A DNA stretch of 64,000 bases from Microcebus murinus (GCF_040939455.1 NC_134110.1:98175001-98239000), one strand, 5' to 3'; counted from the stretch's first letter, positions 37,710 to 49,610 are shown. Made by a program: numbers and translations. The notes: generated by a model not told the origin, from the sequence alone.

Positions 37710-38149
37710 GCAAGAGCAGCGCGGACTGGCGGGCCCAGGTCAAAACAGGCTCCATCCGGGCCAGGCTGGAACGCTGGAACCAGGCAGGCTTAGCCCCAGC
37801 GACCTTTTGGGGAGTAGCTCAAGATGTCTCAAGACGGTTACCTAAGTCTCTGAATGTCTCGCACCCCCAGCAAGCCAGGGCCTTGGCCCAGTCCTGGGGA
37901 AGGAATAATTTTTACCCGTCCACTCCTCTCTCCTGCCCGCCCCTCCCATTTCTTTCCCTTGCAGGAAGGTTCTGCAATTTCGTAAATCTGTTTGAGGCCT
38001 GGAAGGAAAGAAATCTCGCAACCTGGAGGGAAGGGCGGAAGGGGCCAGAGCGGCGAAAGACCTGCACACACCAGGGACACTGGAGAAACTGCGGGGGTCG
38101 CCTCACCCGTTCCAGTGCCTGAGACGAAACAGCTCGCAGGCAGTCTCAC

Positions 38150-38390
38150 CTCACGAAACCTCGAGACCCGACAACGCACCACAAGGAGGCAGAGAGGGTG
38201 CGGCGGTCCGGGGCGTCCGCAGCCAGGCTGGGGCGCCGAGTCAGAGCCGAGTGGCCGTCTCCTGCCAGGTCCGGAGGCCTGAGCAGCGGTGGGAGACTCG
38301 GGAGACTGAAAGTGAAGCGACGCCCGAACCAAGGAGACGTTGAGGACAGCACAGGCTGAAGGAAGCCAGAGGGGCCGCAGAATGACAGGA
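38150..38390 (-). other. ATP6V1H: Candidate non-coding exon 1 (5' UTR) of ATP6V1H
   Basis: The coding start at 36828 follows an acceptor AG directly, so an upstream untranslated exon is required. On the minus strand a strong donor, GAG|GTGAGA, occurs at the 38150/38149 boundary inside the CpG island. An overlapping GTGAGG donor lies 5 bp upstream of it. The 5' end is unknown; I place it just below the CLEAR boxes. Splicing from here to 36828 would give a first intron of about 1.3 kb. Confidence 0.5.
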
Positions 38391-38396
38391 GCGTCT

Positions 38397-38420
38397 GTCA
38401 CGTGACCAGAGGCACGTGAC
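38397..38420. promoter_or_regulatory. Paired CLEAR-type E-boxes (TFEB/TFE3/MITF sites)
   Basis: GTCACGTGAC at 38397-38406 is a perfect 10-bp palindrome and matches the CLEAR consensus. A second CACGTGAC core lies at 38413-38420, 14 bp downstream edge to edge on the plus strand. CLEAR elements are known binding sites of TFEB-family bHLH-Zip factors in promoters of lysosomal and V-ATPase genes. Position in the ATP6V1H CpG island supports lysosome-stress regulation. Occupancy is inferred, not shown. Confidence 0.8.
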
Positions 38421-38683
38421 TGCCGCGGAAGGCGGAAGCCGGAATGGTCCAAAACAGCCGGAGGAGGGGCGTTGCGCTGAGAAGGGGCCTGTTCCCGACT
38501 GGCTCCTGGAACAGGGTGGCCGCGGAAGGGACGCGTGGCTCGCAGGAGGGGCCAGCCAGTGCAGAAGACGTGGGGCAGAGTGGGGCGGGGGCCGGGGCCC
38601 CCAAACCCAGTGCCCAGGATTGGGGCAGCTGAGGACCCTGCCCGGAGGTAGTTTGAGAGGCCAAAACTTTGTCTTAACCACAT

Positions 38684-39012
38684 GTTTTGTTTTGTTTTGA
38701 GACAGAGTCTCACTCTGTTGCCCAGGCTAGAGTGCCGTGGCGTCAGCCTAGTTCATAGCAACCTCAAACTCCTGGGCTCAAGCGATCCTCCTGCCTCAGC
38801 CTCCCGAGTAGCAGGGACTACAGGAATGCACCACCATGCTCGGCTAATTTTATATATATTTTTTTAGTTGTCCAGCTAATTTCTTTATATTTTTTAGTAG
38901 AGACTGGGGTCTCGCTCTTGCTCAGGCTGATCTCGAACTCCTGACCTTGAGCGATCCTCCCGCCTTGGCCTCCCAGAGTGCTAGGATTACAGGCTTGAGC
39001 CACCCCACCTGC
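38684..39012 (-). mobile_element. Strepsirrhine Alu next to the ATP6V1H CpG island, minus strand
   Basis: Starts with a (tttg)-type tail, has the inverted linker, ends gagccaccccacctgcc. CTTAACCAC flanks both sides (38673 and 39013). Confidence 0.94.
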
Positions 39013-39053
39013 CTTAACCACGTTCTTTTGAAAAGTTTGTTTTAGTGCTTTTA

Positions 39054-39343
39054 TTTATTTATTAGTTGGTTGACAGGGTCTTGCTCTGTTGTACTGGCTA
39101 AACTGCAGTGGCGTCTTCATAGCTCACTGCGACCTCAAACTCCTGGAAACAAGGAATGCTCCTGCCTCAGCCTCCCAAGTAGATGGGACTACAAGCGCTG
39201 CCGCAATTGCCACAACCGCTAATTTTTTTGTTGGTGGAGAGGATGGTGGGGGGCAGGGTCTCACTACGTTGCCCAAGCTGGTATCGCACCTTGGCCTCCC
39301 AAAATGCAAGGATTACAGGCATGAGCCACCATGCCCAGCCTGA
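39054..39343 (-). mobile_element. Alu (AluJ-like), minus strand, with diverged target duplication
   Basis: Tail ttatttatttatt, body to gccaccatgcccagcctg. Flanks tttagtgctttta (39041) and tttagtactttta (39344) differ at one base. Confidence 0.92.
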
Positions 39344-39829
39344 TTTAGTACTTTTAAATAGATATTTTTATTTGGATTTAACAGCTTGATGAAGCAGGCA
39401 TTCTTATTTGGATTTTAAATATAAAGCTGAGGCTGAGAAGTAGTTCACAAAAGTTATCTTAACCTAGGGTTGGAGATTAGCAAATGTACATTCCATGCAA
39501 TATTTACAATTACACTAAAAAGTTAAACGTTGTTTGTTTAAAATTCAGAGTTAACTCAGCATCCTGTATTTTATCTGACAACCCTATTTTGAGCCCAAGT
39601 TTTCCATAGTCTAGGCCTAAGCTACCCTCTTTGCTTTAAGATAATAATGAGTAATACTGCACTACCCTGGTGATAAGGCATATTTTTGTTAAAAAGCATT
39701 GAAAGGGATTTATAAATATAACCAATACATTCCTACTAAAAATATTAAATTGAGGTCAAGTTTTAAAACAACATTTTGCATTGATTATGAATAAAGATAC
39801 CTAATAACAGTGTATAAGATTGTGCTAAT

Positions 39830-40230
39830 TTTCTGCTGCTGTAACAAGTTATCACAAATTTGGTGCCTTAAACCAACACAAATTTATTATATCACAGTTC
39901 AGTAGGTCAGAAGTCAGACATAGATCTTACTGGGCTAACAAGTTTTTGGCAGGACTGAGTTCTTTCTGGAGGCACTTGAGAATCCATTCCTCTGCCTGCA
40001 TTCCTTGGCTGGTGGCCTTTTCTTTGAAGTCAGCCTCCTCACCTCTGTCTCTGACCACAGCAGTGAAGGGTTGTCTGCTTTTATGGGGCGGAGGTCATAT
40101 GATTAAATTGGGCCCACCTGAATAATCCAAGCAACTCTACACATCTCTAGGTTCTTAACCTTAATCATATCTGCAAGGTTAGGTCATAGATATCTTTAGG
40201 AGAACCATTATCCTGACTATCACAAATAAG
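39830..40230 (-). mobile_element. MaLR-type LTR (MLT-like), antisense
   Basis: ctgctgctgtaacaagttat, caacacaaatttattatatc, ggcccacctgaataatccaa and taaccttaatcatatctgca are reverse-orientation MaLR/MLT-type text. About 400 bp; diverged. Exact subfamily not assigned. Confidence 0.65.
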
Positions 40231-40814
40231 GAGGGATGAATACACACTAATTTAATGTAGTTGGTTGAATAACAATACAAAGGGACCTTACATGGTATCT
40301 CCGTTAGTTTTCTAAAGTTAAATGTTTAAAGGAACTCTAGCTAATGGGGCAAAATGTTAATCTTTTTAAAACCGGACGCATAGATATTCCTTATATCCTG
40401 TTTATTTGAATATTTTGTTTTTAAAAATTGATACTATGGGTTGAGTCCATTTATATGTGAAACTCTAGCCTAAATTAATGAAGGATTTGCTCACCAAGAA
40501 AATACTGGAATTAAAACAAAATCTCGATAATAACATAGTAAAATAATCCATTGGTAACAAACCTATATATAGATCACAAAACTGTCCTCTAATATTTTAA
40601 ACTTGATACATGTTTCAAAGATGTTGAAAGTGGGGAACATACCCCCTCAGGGCATTTTCTGGCCTAAAATGTAAGTAGTGCTTCTGTGGAGAAAGCAGCT
40701 GGATCCCTACGTATTCACTCATCTATCATTCCAAATAAAAAGGCAGAATTTTAGGCCATGCTGGGGCTATGGCCTTACTAACAAAATGACATCCTTATGG
40801 AGCATATGAATGCA

Positions 40815-41002
40815 AACCTCCCACTGTCAGAAAGAATAGCTTAAGTGTCTACCCAAATGTTAAATGTGCATACTCCATAATCTAGCAATCAAACTTCCAG
40901 GAATTTCTCCGATAGAACTGTTAGTATGTGTGTGCAAAGATGAATGTACAAGGGTTTTAGGGGTGCAATATTTTTATAATAGCAAAACAAAAACAGAAGA
41001 CA
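40815..41002 (+). mobile_element. L1 3' fragment, left half, split by a MaLR LTR
   Basis: L1 ORF2 C-terminal type sequence (ataatctagcaatcaaactt, attttttataatagc-like text) stops at about 41,002, where the LTR begins, and resumes at about 41,380. Confidence 0.65.
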
Positions 41003-41379
41003 TGTGTATTGATCATCTCAGGCTGCCATAACAAAATACCATAGACTGGGTAGCTTAAACAACAGAAACTTATTTCTCACAGTTTGGAAGGCTGTGAAGT
41101 CCAAGATGAAGGTCTGGCTGATTTGGTTCCCAGTAAGAGCCCTCATCCTGGTTGCAGATGGCCACCTTCTTGCTGTGTAGAGAAAGCTCCCTGATGTCTC
41201 TTCTTATGGGGACAGTAATCCTACTGGATCAGGGCTCCATCCTTATGATCTCATTTAACCTTTAATTACCTCCATAAAGGCCTTAGCTCCAAATACACTT
41301 GCACTGAGGGTTGAGGCTTCAACCTATGAATTTGGGGGATATGTAAACACAAACACAATCCAAATTTAGTCCATCAGTT
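41003..41379 (-). mobile_element. MaLR LTR (MST/MLT1-like), antisense, inserted in an L1
   Basis: ggctgccataacaaaatacc, atagactgggtagcttaaac and gaggcttcaacctatgaatt are the complement of MST/MLT1 LTR sequence. It interrupts an L1 (40815-41700), so it is the younger of the two. Confidence 0.85.
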
Positions 41380-41700
41380 GAAGAAATGAGAAAATAATAT
41401 AATACCATACATTGAAGTATTATGCAGCCATTAAAAAGAATTTAAATAGAGCTTTGACTTCCAACACAGAAGGACATTCACACTCAGGTAATATGTACAG
41501 AATAACATAATTTTTTGCTGCTTAACAAAATGTTTACATGTGTGTTTATATGTACATATCATAAAAATCTATAGTGACACACATCAAAGTGTTTTTAAAA
41601 ATAGGTAACTGGGGAGTAGGATATGATGCTTTAATTTTTGCTTTTTACTTTAAATACTTCTGTATAATGCCACATGTTTTAGTTAGAATGTATTACTGTT
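41380..41700 (+). mobile_element. L1 3' fragment, right half
   Basis: Continues the interrupted L1: accatacattgaagtattat, gcagccattaaaaag, aataggtaactggggagt, ending in an AT-rich tail. Confidence 0.7.
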
Positions 41701-41704
41701 AACT

Positions 41705-42115
41705 GTTAAAAATTAAAGGCAGAATTTACCAGTTAAGCCATCTGAGCCTGAAGTTTTCTTTCTTTAATAAATATAAGGCTATTTAGGTAATCTATTTCTC
41801 CTTAAGTGAACTTATTAGTTTGCATCTTTTAATGATTTTGTCCATATCATCTACGTTGTCTAATTTATTAGTATTAGTTTAAAGTTGTTCATAATGTTAT
41901 CTATTATTCATTTGATATGTATAGAATTAGTACTGAAGTTACCTCTCTCATTCCTAATATTGATAGCTGGTAGTGTCTTTTTTTTTTTTCCTGATCCATC
42001 TGGCTAGAGGTTTATCAATTTTATTGATCTCGAAGAACCAGCTCTTGTTTCATTTATTTTTTTCCTCTATTTGATTTGTTTTCTATTTCATTGATTTCCA
42101 CACTGATCTTCATTA
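41705..42115 (-). mobile_element. Antisense L1 ORF2 fragment
   Basis: Minus-orientation L1 reverse-transcriptase region: aggtttatcaattttattga and gaaccagctcttgtttcatt are the complement of canonical ORF2 text. Degraded. Confidence 0.75.
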
Positions 42116-42149
42116 TTGCCTTTGTAATACATGTCATAAACACCAGAAT

Positions 42150-43270
42150 GCACTTTTATTATTTTTTGTTTGAAATAGTCTTTTAACAAGAATTAAATAA
42201 TTTTTAAAAAATATTTACATCTATTCTCAATAGTTTACCATTTTTAGTGTTCTTCACTCCTTTATGTACATACAGATTTGGGGGGATTTGGTTACCATTC
42301 TTCCTCTGCATGAAGGACTTCACTTAACATTTCTTATATTCAAGATCTTCTGGTGATTAATTCTTGAAGCTTTTGTATGTCTGAAAACATCTCTATTTTG
42401 CCTTCACTTTTTGTTGTTGCTTATTGGGGCTCTTATTAACATGACTTATTTTCTCTGGCTGCTTTCAAGATTTTCTCTTTTGCACTTGTTTGAGCAGTTT
42501 TATGAAGATGTGACCTGGTGCGGTTTTCTTCATGTTTCTTGGGCTTAGGTTTATTGGAATTCTTGCATTGTAAAATTTATAGTTTCCATCAAATGTGAAA
42601 AAATGTTGGCCTTTATGTCTTCAAGTATATGTATGTCCCCCACTGTCCTCTCCATTGAGGACTCTGAGTACCTGTGCATTAGACTGCTTGAAGTTATCCC
42701 ACAGCTCACTGATGCTCTGTTTGCTGTTTGTTTTTACCATATTTTTCCCTCTGTGTTTTATTTGGGATAATTTCTTTTGCTGTGTTTCAAGTTCATTAAC
42801 ATTTCATTCTGCAATGTCTACTCTACCAGTAATCCACCAAATGAATTTTTTGTCTCTAGAAATTTGATTTGAGTCAATTTTATATCTTCCATGTCTCTAC
42901 TTAACATGTCTTTTTTTTCCATCTAGCCTCTCATGGAGTATAGTTATGGTAACTTTTTTAATGTCCTTGGCTACTAATTCTACTAATTCCAACACCTGTG
43001 TCAATAGGGGGTCAATTTCAATTGATTGGTTTATCTCCTCATCATGGGTCATATATTCCTGCTTCTGTGTGTCGGTAATTTTTTATTACATGCCAGATGT
43101 GGTGAATTCTACCTCATTGGGCATGAGGATTTCTTTTGTTCCTATAAATATTCTTGGGTTTTGTTCTGGGATGTACTTTTATGTTACCCAACATTTGATT
43201 CTTTGAGGTCTTTGCTTTAAGCTTTGTCAGACAGGACCAGAGCAACATGTCGTATAGGGTTAATTTTCCC
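42150..43270 (-). mobile_element. Antisense old LINE fragment (L1M/HAL1-like)
   Basis: T-rich strand containing tgtttcaagttcattaacat, tatcttccatgtctctactt, tttatctcctcatcatgggt and tgaggtctttgctttaagct, which I recognise as an old abundant mammalian LINE-derived repeat in reverse orientation. Short plus-strand frames here are not genes. The subfamily name is not certain. Confidence 0.6.
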
Positions 43271-43830
43271 CAATATTAGGGCAACACTACAAATGCCTTG
43301 TAAATTGTAAGTGTCCCCATGCTGGCCATCGCACACAGGTGCCATTCCCAGCCCTTCATGAGCTCAAGGAACTGTTTCCCCGACTCTTGGGTGGCTCTTT
43401 CCCTGGCCTCAGCCAGTCTCCTCACACCGGTGCCCTGATCAGTGCTCAGCTGAACACTCCAGGGGACCTGCTGAAGAACTCCAGGTTCTCTCTGTAAAGC
43501 TCTTCCTCACCACACCCTGCCCGTGAACTCCAGCTGTCCTGGCCTTTCCAGACTCCCTGCTGCATCTTCTCAATCAAGGAGACCACGGGCTTCCACCTGG
43601 TCTCCACTCACTGAACCAGAGCCTGCAAACTTTTTCCAGGCACTAAGCCAGGGCATCCTCAGGGGTCACTGCACTTGTTTCCTGTCACTTGAAGATCACT
43701 GCCCTTTGTTTCTTATGTCCATTGTCTTGGCACCATTTTTTCTTACTCTTAGTCAAGTTTTTTAGTTGTTTCAGCTGGGAGGGTAAATTAGGTCCCTGCC
43801 ATTCTGTCTTAGCCAGAAGTGGAAATCTGA
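43271..43830 (-). other. GC-moderate segment following the antisense LINE; probably part of the same repeat
   Basis: Contains ccctgaccc-like and cagctgggagggtaaattag-like text. Open frames at 43523-43765 and 43689-43934 lack any recognisable protein. Probably 5' region of the antisense LINE, but not proven. Confidence 0.3.
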
Positions 43831-44234
43831 GTGTTCTTTTAAAAGCAAATCTAGAGGGGGAAAGTTTTCATAGAGGAGAAATAGAAACTCATAATAAACT
43901 CCTAAAAGCCAAAACAGAATTCATGCTATTTTAAAAAAAAAATTCAGCAAAATATTTCCTGCTTTACTTCCAGCCCAAGGGGCAAATGACAAAGTAAGCA
44001 AAAATGGTTTTTGAGGTGGGAGGATCTCATATGTTAAAAGGGTCAGTGGCCCATAGTTGCTCAAGCCAACCTCACAACATTTTATTCCTTGTTATTTAAT
44101 TCCTCTTTTAGGGAGAAATTAAATTCAATTTTATTTTTAATTTAACTTTTCTCTTTGTGATTGGGGCAACAATGAAGAAAAGGTTGAAAAACATTACCTT
44201 AGACTAACAAAGGATTTCTGACTATATTTGTTTC

Positions 44235-44655
44235 CTAGGGCTGTCACAACAAATTTTCATAAACTTGGAGGATTTAAAAAAAACAGAAATTTACTTTTTT
44301 TAGGTTCTGGAGGAAGAAGTCCAAAATCAAGATGTCAGCAGAGCCACATTCCATCCTAAGGTTCTGTGTGAGAATCTGTTTCCTGCCTCTTCCAGCTTCC
44401 TGAGGCTGCCAGCATTCCTGAGCTCGTGGCTGCATCACTCCAATTTCTACCTCCATGGTCACATTTCTTCCTCCTCTTCTGTCTCTTATAAGGACACTTA
44501 CTGAATTTAGGGCCCAGCTGGATAATTCAGGTTGATCTCCGGATCCTTAATTGCATCTGCAAAGATCCTTTTTCCATGTAAAGAATCATTCACAGGCTCT
44601 GGGGATTTGACATGGACATATCTTTCTGGGAACCAGCATTCAATAGCTACCTTCA
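44235..44655 (-). mobile_element. MaLR-type LTR (MLT-like), antisense
   Basis: Same kind as the copy at 39830: ttcctagggctgtcacaaca, ttctggaggaagaagtccaa, tggataattcaggttgatct and gcatctgcaaagatcc. Confidence 0.65.
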
Positions 44656-44799
44656 CAAGTACAGATCCTAAACAAAACTAGGCAAAGGGTAGGAAGGGGA
44701 GTACAGCCAAGTCTTCCGTGAGCTGCTGCCTGACTCCCTGATTTGACAGGAACTTGTGTGTCAGCCAGGGCTGATTCTCAGGAGTTTGTAATGCAATAT

Positions 44800-45190
44800 G
44801 TTATAGACTGAATGTGTCTCCCCAAAATTCATATGTTGAAGCCCTAATTCCCAGTGTGACAATATTAGGAGACAGGGCCTTTGGAAAGTAATTAGGGGTA
44901 GATGAGATCGTGAGGGCAGGGCCCCCATGAAGGGATTTTTGCCTTTATGAAAGAAGAGACACCAGAGAGAGAGCAATCTCTCTCCATAAGCACACACCAA
45001 GGAAAGGCAGCATGAGAACATAGAAGGCGGCTGTCCGCAAGCCAGGAAGAAAGCCCTCACCTGACCATGCTGACACTCTGATCTTAGACTTCTAGCCTCC
45101 AGAAATGTAAAAAAAAAAAAAATTAATTTCTGTTGGTTAAGCCACCCACTCTATGGTATTTTGTTTGGATAGCCTGGGCAGACTAATTAC
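44800..45190 (+). mobile_element. MaLR LTR (MST/MLT1-like), sense
   Basis: tatagactgaatgtgtctcc, ccaaaattcatatgttgaag, gagacagggcctttggaaag and gttaagccacccactctatg are canonical. An A-run (45108-45121) sits where the polyadenylation signal is expected. Confidence 0.88.
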
Positions 45191-45730
45191 ATAATACAAA
45201 CAAAGCTTCTTAATCACACCATCAGAACAAAGTGTGGATGATAATCATTTACAACAGAGAGAGATTAAAGCCCCTGTAAACAGATGCAAAACATAAGAGA
45301 AAGCCTGCTTAATCTCTCTTTTGCTCATTCAGTTGGAGACACATTTATTGGGTGTCCCGAATTTTCCAGACACTCCAATTTTCTTTGGGATTTCTTTGGA
45401 GTTGCTCAGAGTCAAGTTGAGGAGCACAGATAGAGTCAGATAATGCCAGTAAGAGCAATAACAAAGTGCATCTAAGCATTCTGTGAGCCTGGAAGAGGCA
45501 GCTGGTGCTGCTGTCTACAGAGAGGAGCAGCAGTCGGGGACCCCACGTAGGGACTGACACTTGCACCGGTCCCAGACAAGGCAGGCTGATTAGGAAACGG
45601 GTGAAGGGCCTTCCAGGAAAAGAGAGAAAGAGTCTCAAATTCTGCAGGAGTCCCCTTCCTCCTTTCTACTCTTGACCCACTTGCAAATGTGGTCAGTTTT
45701 AAGATGAAATAGGTTCCTTCATGGCAAGAA

Positions 45731-46135
45731 AAACCCAGAGCATACTGTTCTCACTTATATGTGGAAGCTAAAACATTGATCTCATGGAAGGAGAGTAGAA
45801 CAGTGGTTCACAGGTAGGGAAGGGTAGTGGGAGGAGGAATAAAGAGGGGATAGTTAATTACAGCTAGATAGCAGGAATAAGCTCGAGTGTTCTGTAGCAC
45901 AATAGAGCGATTATAGTTAATAATAATTCATTGTATATGGCAAAATAACTAAAAGATTAGGTTTGGAGTGTTCCTAACACAAAAGATAAATATTTGAGGC
46001 AACAGATATCCCAATTACCCAGATTTCATCATTACATATTGTTTGCTTGTATCAAAATATCACATGTAACCCACAAATATGTACAACTATTACATATTCA
46101 TGAAATCTAATAATAAAATAAAAAAATCCAGAGCA
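45731..46135 (+). mobile_element. L1 3'-end insertion with short flanking duplication
   Basis: Typical L1 3' UTR: gttctcacttatatgtggaa, ggtagtgggaggagga, gattatagttaataataatt, atcacatgtaacccacaaat, ending aataataaaataaaaaaa. CCAGAGCAT occurs at both ends (45735 region and about 46128), a probable target duplication. Confidence 0.85.
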
Positions 46136-46429
46136 TGTTTCTCTGTGTATCTGAGCAAAACCAGCAATGAGGCCTGAGCCGCATGTGGCCTTCCCTGCCA
46201 CATCAGCCGCAGCAGGCAAGATGCGGCAGGTTCCGGGAAACTCTTCTCTTTCCAGAGAGGCACAGAGAGATGGAACAAATGCAGTGAGCAGGTGGGGGGC
46301 TGCTTCACGGGCATCATGGCATTACCAGGTGTGTGTCTGGCACAGGGAGAAGAGAAGAGAAGATGCAGGTAGTCGCTGGCGCTACCTCCCTTACATTATT
46401 TCTTTAGCAGATCTACTGGTGATTTTCTT

Positions 46430-46765
46430 CTTTCAACCTGTCTGCTATAACAAAGTACCATAGACTAGGTGGCTTATAAACAACAGAAATTTATCTTCTC
46501 ACAGGGCATCAGCAGGGTCGGGTTCTGGTGACGACTCTCCTCGGGTTGTAGACTGTGGACTTCTCACTGTATCCTCACATGGTGGAAAGACGGTGCGAGA
46601 GCACTCTGGGGTCTCTTTCATAAGGGCAATAATTTCATTCATGAAGGCTCTATTTTCATGACCTAATGACCTCAAAAAGGTCCCACCTCTTATTTCATCA
46701 CGTTGGGAGTTAAGGCTTCAACAAAGGAATTTTGGAGCAATGAACATTCAGATCATAACAGTGAT
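46430..46765 (-). mobile_element. MaLR LTR (MST/THE1-like), antisense
   Basis: ctgctataacaaagtaccat, agactaggtggcttataaac, cctcacatggtggaaagacg and gttaaggcttcaacaaagga are the complement of MST/THE1 LTRs. Confidence 0.85.
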
Positions 46766-47629
46766 CTCAACTGCCTAATTATATATTATAGCATATGCAA
46801 GATACTCTTTGAGCTACTTTGTAATTTCTTTATAACTGAGCTCCAGATTTGTTATTTTAAAATGACATAAGGGGAATTAGATAAAACTGTGTTGACAGGA
46901 GAAAAATAATAGTAATAATAAATGTATCCATCAAATTTAGTTAATGTCCCATATCTTTAACAATTCTAGAATAGCATTGTATTACATGTTTGGAGAAAAT
47001 CTACCACTTAGAAATCATCAGAAGGTAGAAAAATGATGAAGTTTCAAAGGATTTTCTTCAGTCTAAAATATACGAAATTTTATAAACTTCATTTCCAATA
47101 TTTTCTTTCCAAACATGAATTGAACTTATATTTATCCATAGAAATATAGGCTTCTAGTCAAAGAAAATCCTATTCTAGAAGATTTATCAGGAAAACTTAC
47201 CACTGCTAAGTAATATTATGCTACTAGCCTACCTTCAATTACAAGGACTTTGAGAAGTTTTTACAGCTCACTGAATAAATTACTAGTTTAATGGAAGAAT
47301 GGTTTTTCCATTCTCTTTCATACAATTCCCCTGAAAACAATAGGCATTTGCAAGAAGCTGGCTTTGTTTGGCTTAACAGTAACTCGAAATATTGACGCCA
47401 TGACCCTTTACAAAGTACTCTAACCAACTACCCTAACAGCCTCTCATTGCTTTGGTATTGCCAAATCAGGTCTAACAGCAGTCATTCAGGGTTTCACTTG
47501 CCCTCTGTGCCCTAAATTCTTATGGCAACTAATCTTCATATTTTCCAGGTAAGTTAATTTTATTATACTGCACCATAGGTCCCATAAGGACTTCCCACAA
47601 CTTGACATTTTAAAAACATGGTCACTATG
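46766..47629. other. Intergenic segment, nothing recognised
   Basis: AT-rich; no frame, SINE or LINE identified between two MaLR LTRs. Confidence 0.4.
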
Positions 47630-48120
47630 GTTAGACAGCTTCTAAAATGGCTCCTAATGATCCCCACCTCCCAATGATTCATATTCTCACATAATCCTCT
47701 CTCCTTGAGTGTGGGCTAGATCTGCTGACTCTTCTAAGGAATAGAATAATGTAAAGGTAAGGGGAAGTCCCTTCTAAGATCAGGTCACAACAGACGTAAC
47801 TTCTGTCTTGCTTGCATTCTCTCAGGTTCTTCTCTGTCGCTCACTCTGAAGCAAGGTGCCACGTTGTGAACTATGGAGAGGCCAGTGCGGCTGGAACTAA
47901 GGGCAGCCCCCAGTGAACAACCAGAAAAAACTTGAAGCCCTTAGCCCAACAGGCTTATAAGAACTAAATACAGACAACAACTGTATGGGTGAGCCTTGAG
48001 ATGTCTGCAACCCTGGCCAACAGCTTCATGGCAACCTTGTGAGAGACCCTGAGCCAGAAACCACAGCTAAACCATAGCTCTGTTCCTGCAACTATGAGAT
48101 AATCAATGAGATTTATTGCC
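47630..48120 (+). mobile_element. MaLR-type LTR (older MLT1-like), sense
   Basis: ttgagtgtgggctagatctg, aaggaatagaataatgtaaa, gagagaccctgagccagaaa and actatgagataatcaatga match the older MLT1 pattern. Confidence 0.7.
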
Positions 48121-48149
48121 CCACTGTGAAACATTTGGTCACTTGAGGA

Positions 48150-49610
48150 AGTTGCCTCTCTTTTTAAAAAACATTTAATAGCTTTCTTGAGATATAATTC
48201 ACAAACTATACAACTCATTCATTGAAAAGGTACAATGCAGTGGTTTTTGGTATATTCGCAGGGTTGTGTGGTCTTTTGTGAATGGCTATTTCCCTTAGCA
48301 CAGTGTTTTCAAGGTTCATCCATGCTGTAGCTTGCGTCAGTACTTCATTTCCTTTTATGGCAGAATAATACTCCATTGTATAGATATACCACATTTTGTT
48401 TATCCATCCATCAGTTAATGGGCATGTAGGTTGTTTCAAGTTTTTAGACATTTGTGTGCAAGTCTTTGTGTGAACATAGGTTTCATTTCCCTTATTTGGG
48501 TAGATACCTGGGAGTGAAATTGCTGGATCAGAGGGTAACTCTATGTTTAACATTCTGAGGAACTGCCAGACTGTTTTCCAAAGTAGTTGCAATGTTTTAC
48601 ATTCCCGCCACTAATGCATGAGAGTTCCAGTTTCTCCACATCCTTGCCAACACTGTTATTGTCTGTCTTGTTAATTAAAGCCAACCCATTGGGGTGTGAA
48701 GTGGTTATCTCATTGTGGTTTTCACTTGTTTTTCCTAATACTAATGATGTTGAACATCTTTTCGTGTGCTTATTTAGCCATTTGTATGTCCTCTTTGGAC
48801 ATACAAATTTCAACACTTCACCCATTTTTAATTGAGGTATTTGGTTTTTCATTTTTGAAGTATAAAAGCTCCTTCTATATTCTGGATTATGAGTCCCTTA
48901 TTTTGTATATATATAAATAATGCTATACACATGAATGATTTGCAATATTCTCTCCTATTTTGTGAGTTACTCCTTTACTTTCTTTGTGATGTACTTGAAA
49001 GCACAAAAGGTTTTAATTTTGATGAAGTACAAGTTTTCCTTTTGTCTTTGTGCTTTTGATATTGTATCTAAGAAGGCTTTGCCTAATTAATCCATGGTCA
49101 CAAAGATTTATCTTTATGTTTTCTTCTAAGACTTTCATAGTTTTAACCCTTACATTTAGATCTATGATCCATTTAGAATTGATTTTTGCATATAGTGTGG
49201 AGTAGAAGTCCAACATCATATTACTGCATATGGATAACCAGTTGTCCCAGCACCATTTGTTAAAAAGACAATTCTTTCCCCCAATGAATTATCTTGGCAC
49301 CTTGTCAAAAATCAATTGACCATAAGTGTACAGATTTATTCCTGTATTCTCAATTCTATTCCATTGATCTACACGTCTATCCTTATGCCAGTACTATGCA
49401 GTCTTAATTATGGTAGCTTTGTAGTAAGGCTTAAATTGGGAAGTGTGAATCCTTCAAGACTGTTCTCTTTTTTCAATATACTTTTGGATATACTGGGTCC
49501 CTTACAATTTCATATGAATTTTTGGATCAACTGTTAACTTCTTCAAAAAAGGGAGCTGGGATATATAGGGATTATGTTGAATCTGTAGAGCAATTTGGGA
49601 GGCCCAGGAT
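48150..49610 (-). mobile_element. Long antisense L1 fragment (3' UTR and ORF2 C-terminus)
   Basis: Complement of L1: gagatataattcacaaacta, aataatactccattgtatag, gggcatgtaggttgtttcaa, gaaattgctggatcagaggg, ccttgccaacactgttattg, cagcaccatttgttaaaaag. Translation on the minus strand gives typical ORF2 C-terminal text (NKMWYIYTMEYYSAIKGNEV). Frames are broken. Confidence 0.9.

Larger units (their letters stand above)
37710..38660 (-). promoter_or_regulatory. ATP6V1H: CpG-island promoter of ATP6V1H
   Basis: This is the only long GC- and CpG-rich stretch in a generally AT-rich window. It sits directly upstream of the first coding exon of ATP6V1H, as expected for a housekeeping gene. It has no obvious TATA box. 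It holds two E-boxes (38397-38420) and GGAA-type ETS-like motifs in the purine-rich run at 38425-38445. An Alu (38684-39012) begins right at its distal edge. Long open frames cross it on both strands, but GC-rich DNA has few stop codons and I do not read them as genes. Confidence 0.85.

Noticed and set aside
37838..38713. 291-codon minus-strand open frame across the CpG island
   Set aside because: It crosses the promoter, the CLEAR boxes and the inferred exon 1 donor, runs into the Alu-adjacent sequence, and has Pro/Arg/Ser-rich composition typical of chance frames in GC-rich DNA. Several overlapping frames on both strands are equally open.
48215..48592. 125-codon minus-strand frame
   Set aside because: L1 ORF2 remnant in an antisense L1.
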